From assembly GCF_050908845.1 (NCBI RefSeq), contig NZ_CP194171.1, positions 3,472,001 to 3,536,000 of the forward strand: a stretch of DNA of 64,000 bases, in the 5' to 3' direction. Shown here piece by piece: positions 1 to 9,021 of the stretch. This DNA comes from Marinobacterium_D sp050908845 (GTDB lineage: Bacteria > Pseudomonadota > Gammaproteobacteria > Pseudomonadales > Balneatricaceae). Every line of letters begins with the position of its first letter. The first letter of the stretch is position 1. A program made the translations under genes and the position numbers. Below the pieces are notes generated by a model that was not told the DNA's origin, ran no database searches, and saw only the letters and a program-made list of their open reading frames with translations.

Positions 1-821
1 CCAAAGGCCAGCACGGGGCGCGTGCCGATATATTGATGGATACCCACCGGCTTACCGGACTTGTCATCGATAAAGTTGATTTCAGGCTGTTTTATGATGA
101 CGGGCCTGCCATCCCGGATTTCATAGGTCGCTTTAATACTGGAACCAACCACCTGATCCGCGGGAATGCCGTAAACCTCCTCGGAAAAATTACGGATAAA
201 ATCGATACCACCGCCGGAGACGATAAACGTCTTGAAGCCGCTCTCTCTTAAATAGGCCAGCAGCTCCAGCATCGGCTGAAACACCATTTCGGTAAAACGC
301 TTGCCAGTACTGCCATGACGCGCCGTTGCCAACCATTGACGGGCCACCTGGTTGAACTCTTCGGTGGTAAGTCCGGAGTGCGTGGCCGCAACCACCTCAA
401 GCACGCCCTCTTCACCATAGGCGGCGATCTTGTCCACATCACCCGCCAGATATGCGGCAAAGGGCTCGGTGGTTTTCCATTCGGGGTGTTCGGGTGCCAG
501 GGCTTTCAGGCGATCCAGGGCGAAGTAAAACTGGAAGTAGAGCGGCTTTTCCGACCAGAGCGTGCCGTCATTATCAAACGTGGCGATACGTTTGGCCGGT
601 GGCAGAAACTGTCCCGATTCCGGGTCGGTGACCTTATCGACAAATTCGATGATCGATGCTTTCGCAACGCCGCTGTTCCAGGACGGCAGCGGGTCAGCAG
701 ACGCCGCGTAGGCAGGCGCTGCGGCACCGATCGCCAGCGCCAGCAGCGCTCCTTTTAGCACCGTCGACTCAACACCCGGGAGTTTTCTGGTTAAAGCAGC
801 CAGGGTTATGCATCCTTTCAT
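1..821 (-). CDS. Secreted HAD-family phosphatase (3' end outside window)
   Basis: This is a haloacid-dehalogenase superfamily hydrolase, probably a periplasmic phosphomonoesterase. The first 273 codons are present and the frame is still open at the window edge. Residues about 23-40 form a signal peptide ending in AYA-A. The nucleophile motif I is FDNDGTLW (Asp83 and Asp85). Motif II is the IVSGGG segment, as in the phosphoserine-phosphatase-like subgroup. The ATG at 821 is chosen because GAAAGGTG lies 7 nt upstream. The gene follows the cytochrome by 70 nt on the same strand and may be co-transcribed. The substrate is unknown. Family assignment is solid; a role in processing sulfated or phosphorylated compounds is inferred from the neighbours only. 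Confidence 0.85.
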   Translation of the reverse strand, partial: MKGCITLAALTRKLPGVESTVLKGALLALAIGAAAPAYAASADPLPSWNSGVAKASIIEFVDKVTDPESGQFLPPAKRIATFDNDGTLWSEKPLYFQFYFALDRLKALAPEHPEWKTTEPFAAYLAGDVDKIAAYGEEGVLEVVAATHSGLTTEEFNQVARQWLATARHGSTGKRFTEMVFQPMLELLAYLRESGFKTFIVSGGGIDFIRNFSEEVYGIPADQVVGSSIKATYEIRDGRPVIIKQPEINFIDDKSGKPVGIHQYIGTRPVLAF

Positions 822-891
822 ATCAAGCACCTTTCAGTTTGTTTACCGGTTCTGTTGCATCAGAGAAGCGATGAGCAGATCGATAGCGTTG

Positions 892-3192
892 CTATTGGCG
901 TCCCATTTGCTGTTGGTAGATGCGCACTTTTTCGCTGTTACCGAGCTTGGTGTTTATCGACACCAGAGCAGACAGGATCTCAACGCTGCCTGGATAAGAC
1001 GCAAGTCCTTTTTCCAGAACGCTGAGTGCCTGTTCACTCTGGCCGATGGAATCTAGCGCAACGCCGTAGACGTAAATATAGCGTGCTGGAGAGTTGGGCG
1101 ACTGCGCCGCCAGCGCCAGGTGTTCCAGCGCCTTGTCCATCTGCTTGTCACGTACATAGGAGAGCCCCAGTGCATGCTGGACAACCGCTGTTTCACGCAC
1201 GCGGCCCAGAGCCTCGGTAAGCACCTGCCTGGCACGCACCTCATCGCCCTGGTTACGATAGAGCTCGGCTAGATTCACATGAGCGGGCAGGTAGTGCGGC
1301 GCCTTGACTATCGCCTTTTGGTAATACTCCTCGGCACCGGTCGTCAGCCCCTGGCGCGCGTAGAAATTGGCCAGATTGGTAAGTGACCCAGGTCGATCGG
1401 CGTTAAACAGGTTGGAATGCACGAAATCATCCAGGCCGGTTTCGTAACGTGTTCTCACCTCTTCGGGATATTGGTTCAGCGGCAACCCGACCATGGACTG
1501 CGCCGCCAGCCCACGGGTTATACGACTGTCGTCGTACAGCAGTGGCACGGTAAAAATCGGCCGGTACTGAGTGGGTATACGCTCCGCCGCCGATGACAGC
1601 CCCAGCCCCAGTAATGGCTCATCGCTCTGCGCTACCATCTGCAGCACCTGCGCAGACTGCTGTGACAGATAGTCCGGCAGCATCGTTGCCGCCGTGGCGC
1701 GGACGATTTCCGGCTGGGTTTTGTCCAGAATCAACCTGGATAGCAGCGCTTCGGCATGGGGACTGCCCATACGCCCCGCCGCCAACCCGTAGGCATAGTG
1801 GGTCTGATCAGGCTCACCGAACTTATCACTCAAGATTTTGGCCGCCCACTCGTTGGATTTGTCGTTATGGCAGTCGGTACAAACATTGGGTACACCGATA
1901 CTGGCAGAAAGGTCCGGACGCGGAACACGGAAACTGTGATCACGGCGGGAGTCATTACCCATAAAGGTTTTAGCCGGCATATGGCAGTTCCTGCAGCTGG
2001 CACCTTCGGAGCCAGGCTCGTGCATATGGTGGGACTCGGTATCGAACTTGCTCGGCAAGTGACACTGGGCACAAACCTGATCGCCGTCGGCACGCAGCTT
2101 CAGGCTGTGCGGCTGGTGGCAGTCGGTACAGGTCACACCGGCCTGGTACATCTTGCTCTGCACAAAGGAGCCGTAGACATAGACCTCGCCGTTGACCTGA
2201 CCATCGGCATGATAAAGCTGCGGATCATCCAGCAGGCTGACCTGGAAGTGATCCAGCAACGGATCGCCGGGGCGGGCGCCGGGGTGCGCCGTTGAGCGGC
2301 GCGAATGGCAGGTGGCGCAGGTCTCGATCTCTTTCTGCGTGGTTCTTGGCTTGTTGCGCTCGGCAATGCCGATTTCCGGATTGATGGTCCAGGCAACGTC
2401 TTCGCGTTCATCGAAGCTGACCGGGAATCCCTGGTTGGGGATAGAGGCTTTCAGCTCATCATTTTTCGCCCAGCGCAGATGCTCGGAGCCCGGGCCGTGA
2501 CAGGCCTCGCAACTGACATCGATTTCACTCCAGGTGGTGTCGAACGTATCGCTTTTCAGCTGGTAGTTTTTCTGCAGGTTGGTGGAGTGGCAGTCGGCGC
2601 ACATGTAGTTCCAGTTCTGGTAAAGACCGGTCCAGTGCAGTTCATCGTCAGCGGTGATCTTTTCGTCAGGGTAGAGGTGGAACCACTTCTGCCCACCCTC
2701 TTCGGCGGTGCGGGTATCCCAGACAATATTCAGCGCCTGAAGCCGCCCACCGGGAAACTCAATCAGGTACTGCTGCAGGGGGTAGACGCCAAAGGTGTAA
2801 GCGATGGGATACTCGGTCAACCGGCCGTCCGGGCCGTCGGTCTTGACGTAAAACGTATCGTTGCGCTTATAGAATTCGGAGGTAATGCCAAAATAATCAA
2901 AACGGGTATCGTTGAAATCACCCAATACTGTTTCATCAGTCGCCGGCTGCATCGCCAGATCGTGGTAGGAACCTGTCCAGTCCTCGTGCTCCTGCTCATG
3001 GCATTGGGCGCAGGTATCGCCACCAACATAGGTGGCGTTTTTTATCGCTTCGGTCGCTTCCGACTCGAGCACTGAATCTTCGCTGTCAGCAGTTTGTTCA
3101 CTGGCTACTGCATTGCCTATCCCTGTCTGACTCAAACCTGCACTCAGCAGCAGGGAGAGAAAAAATCCATTTAACCAGTTTTTTCTTTTCAT
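892..3192 (-). CDS. Octahaem c-type cytochrome with C-terminal TPR domain
   Basis: The 766-residue exported protein has a signal peptide in residues 1-31 and eight CXXCH haem-binding motifs, at about residues 61, 198, 228, 292, 355, 374, 400 and 438. The first 440 residues resemble cytochrome c-554 / octahaem-type multihaem proteins. The C-terminal part, about residues 590-750, is a series of tetratricopeptide repeats typical of protein-protein docking. It should act in the periplasm in electron transfer, or as an oxidoreductase of unknown substrate. It lies between a HAD phosphatase and a sulfatase, and a strong hairpin separates it from the sulfatase. The Shine-Dalgarno site is weak. Haem count and TPR are read from sequence; the reaction is not known. 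Confidence 0.9.
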   Translation of the reverse strand: MKRKNWLNGFFLSLLLSAGLSQTGIGNAVASEQTADSEDSVLESEATEAIKNATYVGGDTCAQCHEQEHEDWTGSYHDLAMQPATDETVLGDFNDTRFDYFGITSEFYKRNDTFYVKTDGPDGRLTEYPIAYTFGVYPLQQYLIEFPGGRLQALNIVWDTRTAEEGGQKWFHLYPDEKITADDELHWTGLYQNWNYMCADCHSTNLQKNYQLKSDTFDTTWSEIDVSCEACHGPGSEHLRWAKNDELKASIPNQGFPVSFDEREDVAWTINPEIGIAERNKPRTTQKEIETCATCHSRRSTAHPGARPGDPLLDHFQVSLLDDPQLYHADGQVNGEVYVYGSFVQSKMYQAGVTCTDCHQPHSLKLRADGDQVCAQCHLPSKFDTESHHMHEPGSEGASCRNCHMPAKTFMGNDSRRDHSFRVPRPDLSASIGVPNVCTDCHNDKSNEWAAKILSDKFGEPDQTHYAYGLAAGRMGSPHAEALLSRLILDKTQPEIVRATAATMLPDYLSQQSAQVLQMVAQSDEPLLGLGLSSAAERIPTQYRPIFTVPLLYDDSRITRGLAAQSMVGLPLNQYPEEVRTRYETGLDDFVHSNLFNADRPGSLTNLANFYARQGLTTGAEEYYQKAIVKAPHYLPAHVNLAELYRNQGDEVRARQVLTEALGRVRETAVVQHALGLSYVRDKQMDKALEHLALAAQSPNSPARYIYVYGVALDSIGQSEQALSVLEKGLASYPGSVEILSALVSINTKLGNSEKVRIYQQQMGRQ

Positions 3193-3228
3193 TAACGACT
3201 CAATCTACTGCTTGTGGCGAATAAAGAG

Positions 3229-3263
3229 GAACAGACCCGCCCGCTCCCGGCTCGGGTCTGTTC
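3229..3263 (-). terminator. Hairpin terminator downstream of the sulfatase gene
   Basis: An 11-bp perfect stem (GAACAGACCCG pairing with CGGGTCTGTTC) encloses a 13-nt GC-rich loop. On the minus strand it is followed by CTCTTTATT, a short U-rich tail. It lies between the sulfatase stop and the cytochrome start, so the two are probably not one simple transcript. Confidence 0.65.
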
Positions 3264-3290
3264 TTTAGCCAGCTTACTGGCTGCGATCGA

Positions 3291-4850
3291 TCACCGGCTC
3301 ATTGCCTGCTGATTGATCATTGTGCTTACAGCATCCACCGAGGTGGACATGCTTTTCTGACTCGGCGGGAAATCCTTGAAGGTCTGCACGAACTCGGCGA
3401 TCTGTTTACCGGCAGGGCCAAGGATCCAGGTGCGGTTTTCCGCCCACTCATCATAACCGCGGGATTCAACGAAGCGCTCGAACGGGTCCAGCTTCAGGTT
3501 GATGATGTAGGGGCTTGTCATCCCTTCCTGAGTCGCGCGGAACCACTCTTCCTGATCGGTAAAGATCAGCTTCCAGTCACCCCAGCGCATACCGTGGAAG
3601 GTGGTTTCGGTGAAGTAGTAGAAGTCCTTACGCTTGGTTTTGCCGTTATTCAGCAACAGGTCGCTCTGGTCATAGCCATCCAGGTGAACCTTGTAGTTTT
3701 TGCCGCCGATCTTCTTGCCATCGAGGAGATCTTCCTTGAGATCTTTCTCGCCCAGCCAGGACATCAGTGTCGGCATCCAGTCTTCCATGGTCATGAATTC
3801 ACCGGTGGCAACGCCCGCCGGAATATGTCCATCCCACTTAACAACCATCGGCACGCGGAAGCCACCTTCCCAGCCACCAACACCTTTCTCGCCGTGGAAC
3901 GGCTGGTTACCGCCGTCCGGCCAGGAGTTGGAGGCTGCACCGTTATCGGTGGAGAACATGACGATGGTGTTTTCAGCTACGCCCAGGTCATCCAGCAGAC
4001 CCAGCAGCTCACCCACATCATCGTCCATCTCTTTCATGCCATCAGCATAGAGGCCATAGCCGGTAACACCGTCATACTCTGGGCCCAGGTTGGTCTGGTA
4101 GTGCATACGGGTGGTGTTGTGCCAGACGAAAAACGGAGTGTCCGCTTCTACGGCATCGGTGATAAAGCGCTTGGACTGTTCGAGAACATCCTGATCCAGG
4201 TGACGCTGAACCTCCTTGCCAAACGGCCCCAGGTCCTCGATCTCCTGGCCACCATCCGGCAGCGCCTTGGAGTGAACAATGCCACGCAGAGTCAGCCCAA
4301 ACTTTTCCTGGGTTTCCTTATCCTTGGGGTAGTCATACTGCTCTTCATACTCACCGGCATTGAGGTGATAAAGGATGCCGTAAAACTCATCGAAGCCGTG
4401 GTTAGTCGGCAGGTGCTCGTCCCGGTCACCCAAGTGGTTTTTGCCAAACTGGCCGGTGGTGTAGCCCTGCGCCTTGAGCATTTCAGCCAGGGTCGGATCG
4501 GATTCCTGAATCCCCTCTTTCGCCCCCGGCAGGCCCACGGTGCTAAGGCCGGTTCGCATCGGATACTGTCCAAGCAGGAAGGCCGCACGACCAGCGGTGC
4601 AGGATGCCTGGGCGTAGTGATCCATAAAGATCATGCCGTCATCGGCAATGCTGTCGATGTTCGGCGTGGAGCCGCCCATCATGCCGCGGTGATAGGCACT
4701 GATGTTCCACATGCCGACATCATCGCCCCAGATCACAAGGATATTGGGCTTTTCACTCTCTTCGGCCGCCTGCACCAAAGGTGCCGCCGCAAGGCCAGTA
4801 GCAACCAGTGCCACTGAGCAAAGCCGTTTCAGGTTGGTTAGGGTTTTCAT
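3291..4850 (-). CDS. Arylsulfatase (formylglycine-dependent type I sulfatase)
   Basis: This 519-residue exported sulfatase should hydrolyse sulfate esters in the periplasm. A signal peptide covers residues 1-28. The metal-binding aspartates sit in WGDDVG (43-44). The formylglycine motif is CTAGR with Cys84 as the modified residue, a CxAxR variant of the usual CxPSR. The later FSTDNG and GGFRVP segments, which carry metal and substrate residues of the family, are also present. The start is preceded by GGAGGATCC, a strong ribosome site. It needs a maturase (FGE or anSME), and none is encoded in the window. An outer-membrane barrel gene lies 73 nt upstream and could bring in the sulfated substrate. 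The substrate cannot be read from sequence. Confidence 0.93.
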   Translation of the reverse strand: MKTLTNLKRLCSVALVATGLAAAPLVQAAEESEKPNILVIWGDDVGMWNISAYHRGMMGGSTPNIDSIADDGMIFMDHYAQASCTAGRAAFLLGQYPMRTGLSTVGLPGAKEGIQESDPTLAEMLKAQGYTTGQFGKNHLGDRDEHLPTNHGFDEFYGILYHLNAGEYEEQYDYPKDKETQEKFGLTLRGIVHSKALPDGGQEIEDLGPFGKEVQRHLDQDVLEQSKRFITDAVEADTPFFVWHNTTRMHYQTNLGPEYDGVTGYGLYADGMKEMDDDVGELLGLLDDLGVAENTIVMFSTDNGAASNSWPDGGNQPFHGEKGVGGWEGGFRVPMVVKWDGHIPAGVATGEFMTMEDWMPTLMSWLGEKDLKEDLLDGKKIGGKNYKVHLDGYDQSDLLLNNGKTKRKDFYYFTETTFHGMRWGDWKLIFTDQEEWFRATQEGMTSPYIINLKLDPFERFVESRGYDEWAENRTWILGPAGKQIAEFVQTFKDFPPSQKSMSTSVDAVSTMINQQAMSR

Positions 4851-4923
4851 GGATCCTCCGTGAATATCTCAACTCACTTGCTACATAAAGCCGCGAGACT
4901 GCTTGCTTCGTGGCAAAAAAATC

Positions 4924-5775
4924 CTATTTAGGGAACAGCAGGGTGAATACGAAGCGAAGCCCCCAGTCCGGGCCGTTATCCGGGCCCGCCAGGTAGGCCT
5001 TGGCACCACCGCCGACACTGACCGTTTGATTACCCAGCTGCATCACCTTAGTGACCATCAGGTTCATCGGCACCGATTCCTGCTCCGTCTCCCAGTTGTA
5101 GGTCGCTTCCAGGTTAAGCGCATAGGTCAACCCGCCGCCGGCACCGTAATTAACAAAGGGCTGCACGAAGGTTGCGCTGACATCGGCACGGTCGTCTTCA
5201 CCGGCAAAGCTTTCCAGGTGGTTAGCCAGGGTGCCGTAAGTCCAGGGGCCGTGCTGATAGAGCACTACGCCGGTGGGGCCCGCCGCCCACTTTTCGGAGC
5301 CAAGGCTGTCGTTACTGGCGGTGGGTACCATGATCACCGGGCCCACACCCCAGATCAGGCCATTGGCTGTGGGCTCTTTAGGTGAGAAGAAGAAACTCTG
5401 TACCAGGTCACCGGTGCCGTACTGGCTCAGGCCGTCATCGTCGACATAATCCTCCTGGTACACCAGCGGCATAATGCTGCGGGAGATCAGGTTCCAGTCG
5501 TCATTGAGGCTAAAAGGGATAACCGGCTGGATATTCAGCGTGGAACGGAAACCATCATCATCAATGCCGCCGCCATAATCGAAGTTAAACTGGAAAGGCA
5601 CACTGATCAGGTTAGAGACCGGGTTCGCCAGCTTTTTCGCCAGCTCATCGGCACTTTGCGCAAATACCGCTGAGGGTAATAGCGCCAGAGACAATAGGGT
5701 CAGGATTCTGGCAGATCCATTTATCACCCCGCCATCAACAGCTCTTTTTCCTTTAAACATATTCATATATTCCAT
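4924..5775 (-). CDS. Outer-membrane beta-barrel transporter (neuromedin U / COG4313-like)
   Basis: The 283-residue protein has a signal peptide ending near AVFAQS (residue about 40). The mature part is rich in alternating aromatic and glycine segments and ends with a phenylalanine-containing strand (VFTLLFPK), as expected for a barrel inserted by BAM. It resembles the family annotated as 'neuromedin U' or 'phenol degradation protein meta', thought to be outer-membrane channels for hydrophobic or organic compounds. ATG 5775 is chosen because AGGAAGG lies just upstream; in-frame ATGs at 5766 and 5760 are alternatives. It probably sits at the head of the sulfatase cluster and serves as its uptake channel (inference). 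Confidence 0.75.
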   Translation of the reverse strand: MEYMNMFKGKRAVDGGVINGSARILTLLSLALLPSAVFAQSADELAKKLANPVSNLISVPFQFNFDYGGGIDDDGFRSTLNIQPVIPFSLNDDWNLISRSIMPLVYQEDYVDDDGLSQYGTGDLVQSFFFSPKEPTANGLIWGVGPVIMVPTASNDSLGSEKWAAGPTGVVLYQHGPWTYGTLANHLESFAGEDDRADVSATFVQPFVNYGAGGGLTYALNLEATYNWETEQESVPMNLMVTKVMQLGNQTVSVGGGAKAYLAGPDNGPDWGLRFVFTLLFPK

Positions 5776-5873
5776 CACCCTTCCTGTTTAACAGCCCGCT
5801 TCCCGTTGCGGAATAATATCCCTGAACACCCAGGTTAAAAGACTGCCATTTATTTCCTTAGATAAAGAACTAT

Positions 5874-6110
5874 TTAAAAGCAGACTATTCCCTCTGTCTT
5901 TAACCCCGCAGGGTAGCCAGCCAACTGACCAGGCACAGGAAATAGCATAGATAAGAAAACGGGTCGCGGCCATTCGCCAACGACACAGAAAGGGAGCATC
6001 CCGATGGCAGCCAGGCGAGCACCTGGGGCCCTGCTGGAAACCGGGAGAAATGACGCAAGGCGCAGCTCATCCTGAACTCGCCTGTTTGCGGGGGTCTCGC
6101 GTACAGCCAT
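5874..6110 (-). CDS. Possible small ORF, 78 aa, unknown
   Basis: An ATG at 6110 follows AAAGGAG with 7-nt spacing and lies about 100 nt downstream of a near-consensus sigma70 promoter. The product begins MAVRETPANRRV and has a proline-rich, moderately hydrophobic C-terminal half. No family is recognised. A 30-codon frame (6067-6159) overlaps it and competes for the same leader. Reported only because both promoter and ribosome site are good. Confidence 0.2.
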   Translation of the reverse strand: MAVRETPANRRVQDELRLASFLPVSSRAPGARLAAIGMLPFCVVGEWPRPVFLSMLFPVPGQLAGYPAGLKTEGIVCF

Positions 6111-6220
6111 AGATGACTCCTTTCATCAAAACGTCGTCAACCTGAAAAGTGGCTTTCATATACCCTTTTCATTGCCAGCGACACCCACTGCCTGCCCCAT
6201 TATGTAAGGACAGCGCGAAT

Positions 6221-6249
6221 TATAAAGCCCTGATCCGATTTATTGTCAA
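6221..6249 (-). promoter_or_regulatory. Near-consensus sigma70 promoter
   Basis: On the minus strand TTGACA is followed after 17 nt by TTTATA, which overlaps TATAAT. Transcription would start near 6213 and run toward the outer-membrane barrel gene at 5775, leaving a leader of about 440 nt. Confidence 0.6.
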
Positions 6250-6379
6250 AACTTTTCTCTGAGAGCCTGAGCAGCCAAACCGGTGTTTTACCCATACGAG
6301 AGACGCGGCTGATAGGTATACAGCTTTCACGACACCCGAAAATAACCACCTTAAACATGCGGACAATTTAGGTAATTCG

Positions 6380-7903
6380 TTAATCAACAGAGACAGTTCT
6401 ACCCTCAGCCCAGCGACGCAGTGCCGCCACAGACTCCGCACGAACGACGGATAAAGGCTGGGTATTGCCTAACTCACGGAATATATGGGCGGTATTCAGC
6501 GGCTCCCCCAGGGAATGAGCCCAGTAACCTGCGGACACTATCGCCTGTTCGATCTCCGCACCGGAAAACCCCTCAGCCTGTTCGGACAAACGCTCCAGCT
6601 CAAACTGCTCCGGCCGGTAGTCGCGCTTTTGCAGATGGGCGACAAAAATCTGTTCGCGGGCATCCAGGCCCGGAAGATCCACGAAGTAGATCTCGTCCAG
6701 CCGCCCCTTGCGCAGCAGTTCCGGCGGCAGCTTCTCGATATCGTTGGCGGTAGCGACCACAAAAACCCGGCGGCGGTTTTCCGCCATCCAGGTCAGCAGT
6801 GTGCCCAGCACCCGGCTGGAGGTGCCCGACTCATCCTGACCCGAGCTGATCCCTTTTTCGATCTCGTCCATCCAGAGTACGCAGGGCTCCAGCATCTCGG
6901 CGGACTTCAGCGCGTCACGCAGATTCTTTTCGGTTTCGCCGATGTACTTGTTAAACAGGGCGCCAAAATCCAGCTTCAGCAGCGGCACCCCCCAAACTCC
7001 GGCGATCGCCTTGGCGGCCAGGCTCTTGCCGCAGCCCTGAACGCCGATCAGCATTACCCCCTTGGGCAGATCGAATCCGTTCTGCTTGTTCGCACCGACA
7101 AAAAATGGCTTGCGCAGCTCCAGCCAGGATTTCAGTTTTTTAAAGCCCCCCACCTGGGCAAAATCCCCAAGATCGAAGCTGTAGCTGATGGCACCGCCGC
7201 GGGAGAGCATGCGGTACTTGGCATCCATCACCGCCTTGATATCACTGTGGGTGATAGCACCATCGTCATGGATGGCACCGCGAATAAAACGGCGCGCATC
7301 GTCCTCGGTCAGGCCGATCAGGTTGCGGATCAGCAGATCCACCGCCTGAGGATCGCCTTTAAGCTTCTCATTGGAGCTCAACGACCAGGCCCGCGCCTCC
7401 TTTTTGACCAGCGCGGTGATCTCTTCGGTGGAGGGCATCGCCAGTTCGAAGTGCGTGCACATCCGCTCGATTTCAGCGGGCACCTCAAAGCTGTGGCTGA
7501 CAAACACCAATACGGTGTTGTTGACGAAATACTGCTGGGCGATCTCCTTGACCAGCCGCAGAATCATCGGGTTGTTCAGATAGCCATGAAAATCCGGCAA
7601 TAGCAGCACACAATCCTTCAGCTGCTCCCTGGCTTTTTTCAGCATCTCCAGCGGATCGGTCAGATCCGCCTCTTCGGCCCGCCCCCGGCTAGCGTCGATG
7701 CCCTCGACCTGCCAATTGGAAGAGTCGCTGCCGCCATAAAGATCGAGCCCGTCGGCAGCACTCCAGATTTTCAGGCTGCCCAACGAACTGTCCTCGAAGG
7801 TTGCCTTGCGCAGCAGCTCGACGACGCGGCGCTCGTCGTGGGTTTCGATCACCACAATGGGGAAAGGGTCTTTCAGCTTAAGCTTCAGGTTGTGCAGATC
7901 CAT
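6380..7903 (-). CDS. Ycf46-like AAA+ ATPase
   Basis: The 507-residue protein has an N-terminal alpha/beta segment (about 1-240) and a C-terminal AAA+ module. Walker A is GVQGCGKS (287-294), Walker B is CVLWMDEIEK (about 341-350), and LLRKGRLDE near residue 400 carries the arginine-finger region. This matches bacterial homologues of the plastid Ycf46 ATPase, whose role in cyanobacteria has been linked to inorganic carbon or photosynthesis regulation; in heterotrophs it is unknown. It is cytoplasmic and has no signal or membrane segment. It stands alone, with a DMT transporter 82 nt upstream on the same strand. The ATPase call is certain; the physiological role is open. Confidence 0.9.
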   Translation of the reverse strand: MDLHNLKLKLKDPFPIVVIETHDERRVVELLRKATFEDSSLGSLKIWSAADGLDLYGGSDSSNWQVEGIDASRGRAEEADLTDPLEMLKKAREQLKDCVLLLPDFHGYLNNPMILRLVKEIAQQYFVNNTVLVFVSHSFEVPAEIERMCTHFELAMPSTEEITALVKKEARAWSLSSNEKLKGDPQAVDLLIRNLIGLTEDDARRFIRGAIHDDGAITHSDIKAVMDAKYRMLSRGGAISYSFDLGDFAQVGGFKKLKSWLELRKPFFVGANKQNGFDLPKGVMLIGVQGCGKSLAAKAIAGVWGVPLLKLDFGALFNKYIGETEKNLRDALKSAEMLEPCVLWMDEIEKGISSGQDESGTSSRVLGTLLTWMAENRRRVFVVATANDIEKLPPELLRKGRLDEIYFVDLPGLDAREQIFVAHLQKRDYRPEQFELERLSEQAEGFSGAEIEQAIVSAGYWAHSLGEPLNTAHIFRELGNTQPLSVVRAESVAALRRWAEGRTVSVD

Positions 7904-7985
7904 CCGGCCAGGTCACTTTATCGCTTGGTGAGTGCCGCTAATCTTCGTCCATTTCCCCGCAGCTTGTCACGTCCTGATCGGCGCC

Positions 7986-8909
7986 TCAGGGCCTGGGCTT
8001 GAATATCAACTGTTTCATCCAGCCATATCCGTTCACCAGCAGGATTCCCGCAAGCACCAGAAGTGCACCCAAGAGAAAGTTCGGCTCAATCGGTTCATCA
8101 AGAATCAGGCTGCCCAACACCACACCGAACAGCGGTGTCATAAAGCCCAGCACACCGATGCGTGACGCCTGATAATGCCGGATCAGCCAGAACCAGACCA
8201 TGAACGCGGCGAAAGCCACGATAACCGACTGGAAGCCGAGGCTCGCGAACGCACGCGGTGTCGGGTTAAAGCCCCACTGGCCGGTCAGACCAGCGGCCAG
8301 CGTCAGCAGTACAAAGGCGACCAGGAGTTGATAGAGCAGCGTCTGCCGAACCGAGTTATGTGCCAACCGGGAGGAGCGGATCACCACCGTGGTCAGCGCC
8401 CAGGAGAGGCCGGCCATGACCGCGAGAAAATCGCCCAGCAGCATATCGGGTGCGGCCACACTATTTTCTGGATTGCCAAGAAACGCCAGCGCAATGCCGC
8501 CGAACGCCAGCAGAATGCCAACCCACTGGGCAGCTGCCATGCGCTCTTCCCTGACCCGAAAGTGGAGAATCAGCGCTGCAAATATCGGCGCGGTATTAAG
8601 GAAAACCACCGCATGGGAGGCTGTGGTATAGCGCACGGCCTCGCCGAGGAACAGATACTCGAAGGAAAAAAGCACACCCACGACCAGCCCCTGGCGCCAG
8701 TTTCGCCCGCCCAGGTCCAGCGGCTCGCGGGTCCACTTCATGTAGCAGGCGACCAGACAGCCGGCGATACCCGAGCGCAGCGCCAGCATCAACACCGGGG
8801 CCACATCCTGCCCTGCGATCTTCAGCACCACCTGCTGCATCCCCAGGCACAGACAGAAGAGCAGCATCAGCCCCATCGCCTGACCATCTATTGACCTGCG
8901 CGTATCCAT
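7986..8909 (-). CDS. EamA/DMT-family inner-membrane transporter
   Basis: The 307-residue protein consists of about ten hydrophobic helices arranged as two EamA repeats, the usual length and form of drug/metabolite transporters such as RhtA or YdcZ-like exporters. It probably exports a metabolite or amino acid, which the sequence does not specify. It is divergent from an AraC regulator that starts about 110 nt away, so the regulator may control it. Such AraC-DMT divergent pairs are common. Confidence 0.88.
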   Translation of the reverse strand: MDTRRSIDGQAMGLMLLFCLCLGMQQVVLKIAGQDVAPVLMLALRSGIAGCLVACYMKWTREPLDLGGRNWRQGLVVGVLFSFEYLFLGEAVRYTTASHAVVFLNTAPIFAALILHFRVREERMAAAQWVGILLAFGGIALAFLGNPENSVAAPDMLLGDFLAVMAGLSWALTTVVIRSSRLAHNSVRQTLLYQLLVAFVLLTLAAGLTGQWGFNPTPRAFASLGFQSVIVAFAAFMVWFWLIRHYQASRIGVLGFMTPLFGVVLGSLILDEPIEPNFLLGALLVLAGILLVNGYGWMKQLIFKPRP

Positions 8910-9021
8910 CCTATCCCCGATCGATAACTGAAATTAGCGACGCGGATTTTCGCACTGTCGTTAGCTATTGATATAGCGCTATCCTGACAACCCTTAGCGA
9001 CAAACTGACAGAGTGCAGCAG

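Larger units (their letters stand above)
5776..6379. other. 604-nt stretch without a confident gene
   Basis: It holds a near-consensus sigma70 promoter on the minus strand (6221-6249) but no recognised gene. Two overlapping minus-strand small ORFs follow the promoter: 6067-6159 (30 codons, start preceded by AAAAGGG) and 5874-6110 (78 codons, start preceded by AAAGGAG). Neither resembles a family I know. The stretch may be a long leader for the outer-membrane barrel gene. Confidence 0.5.
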
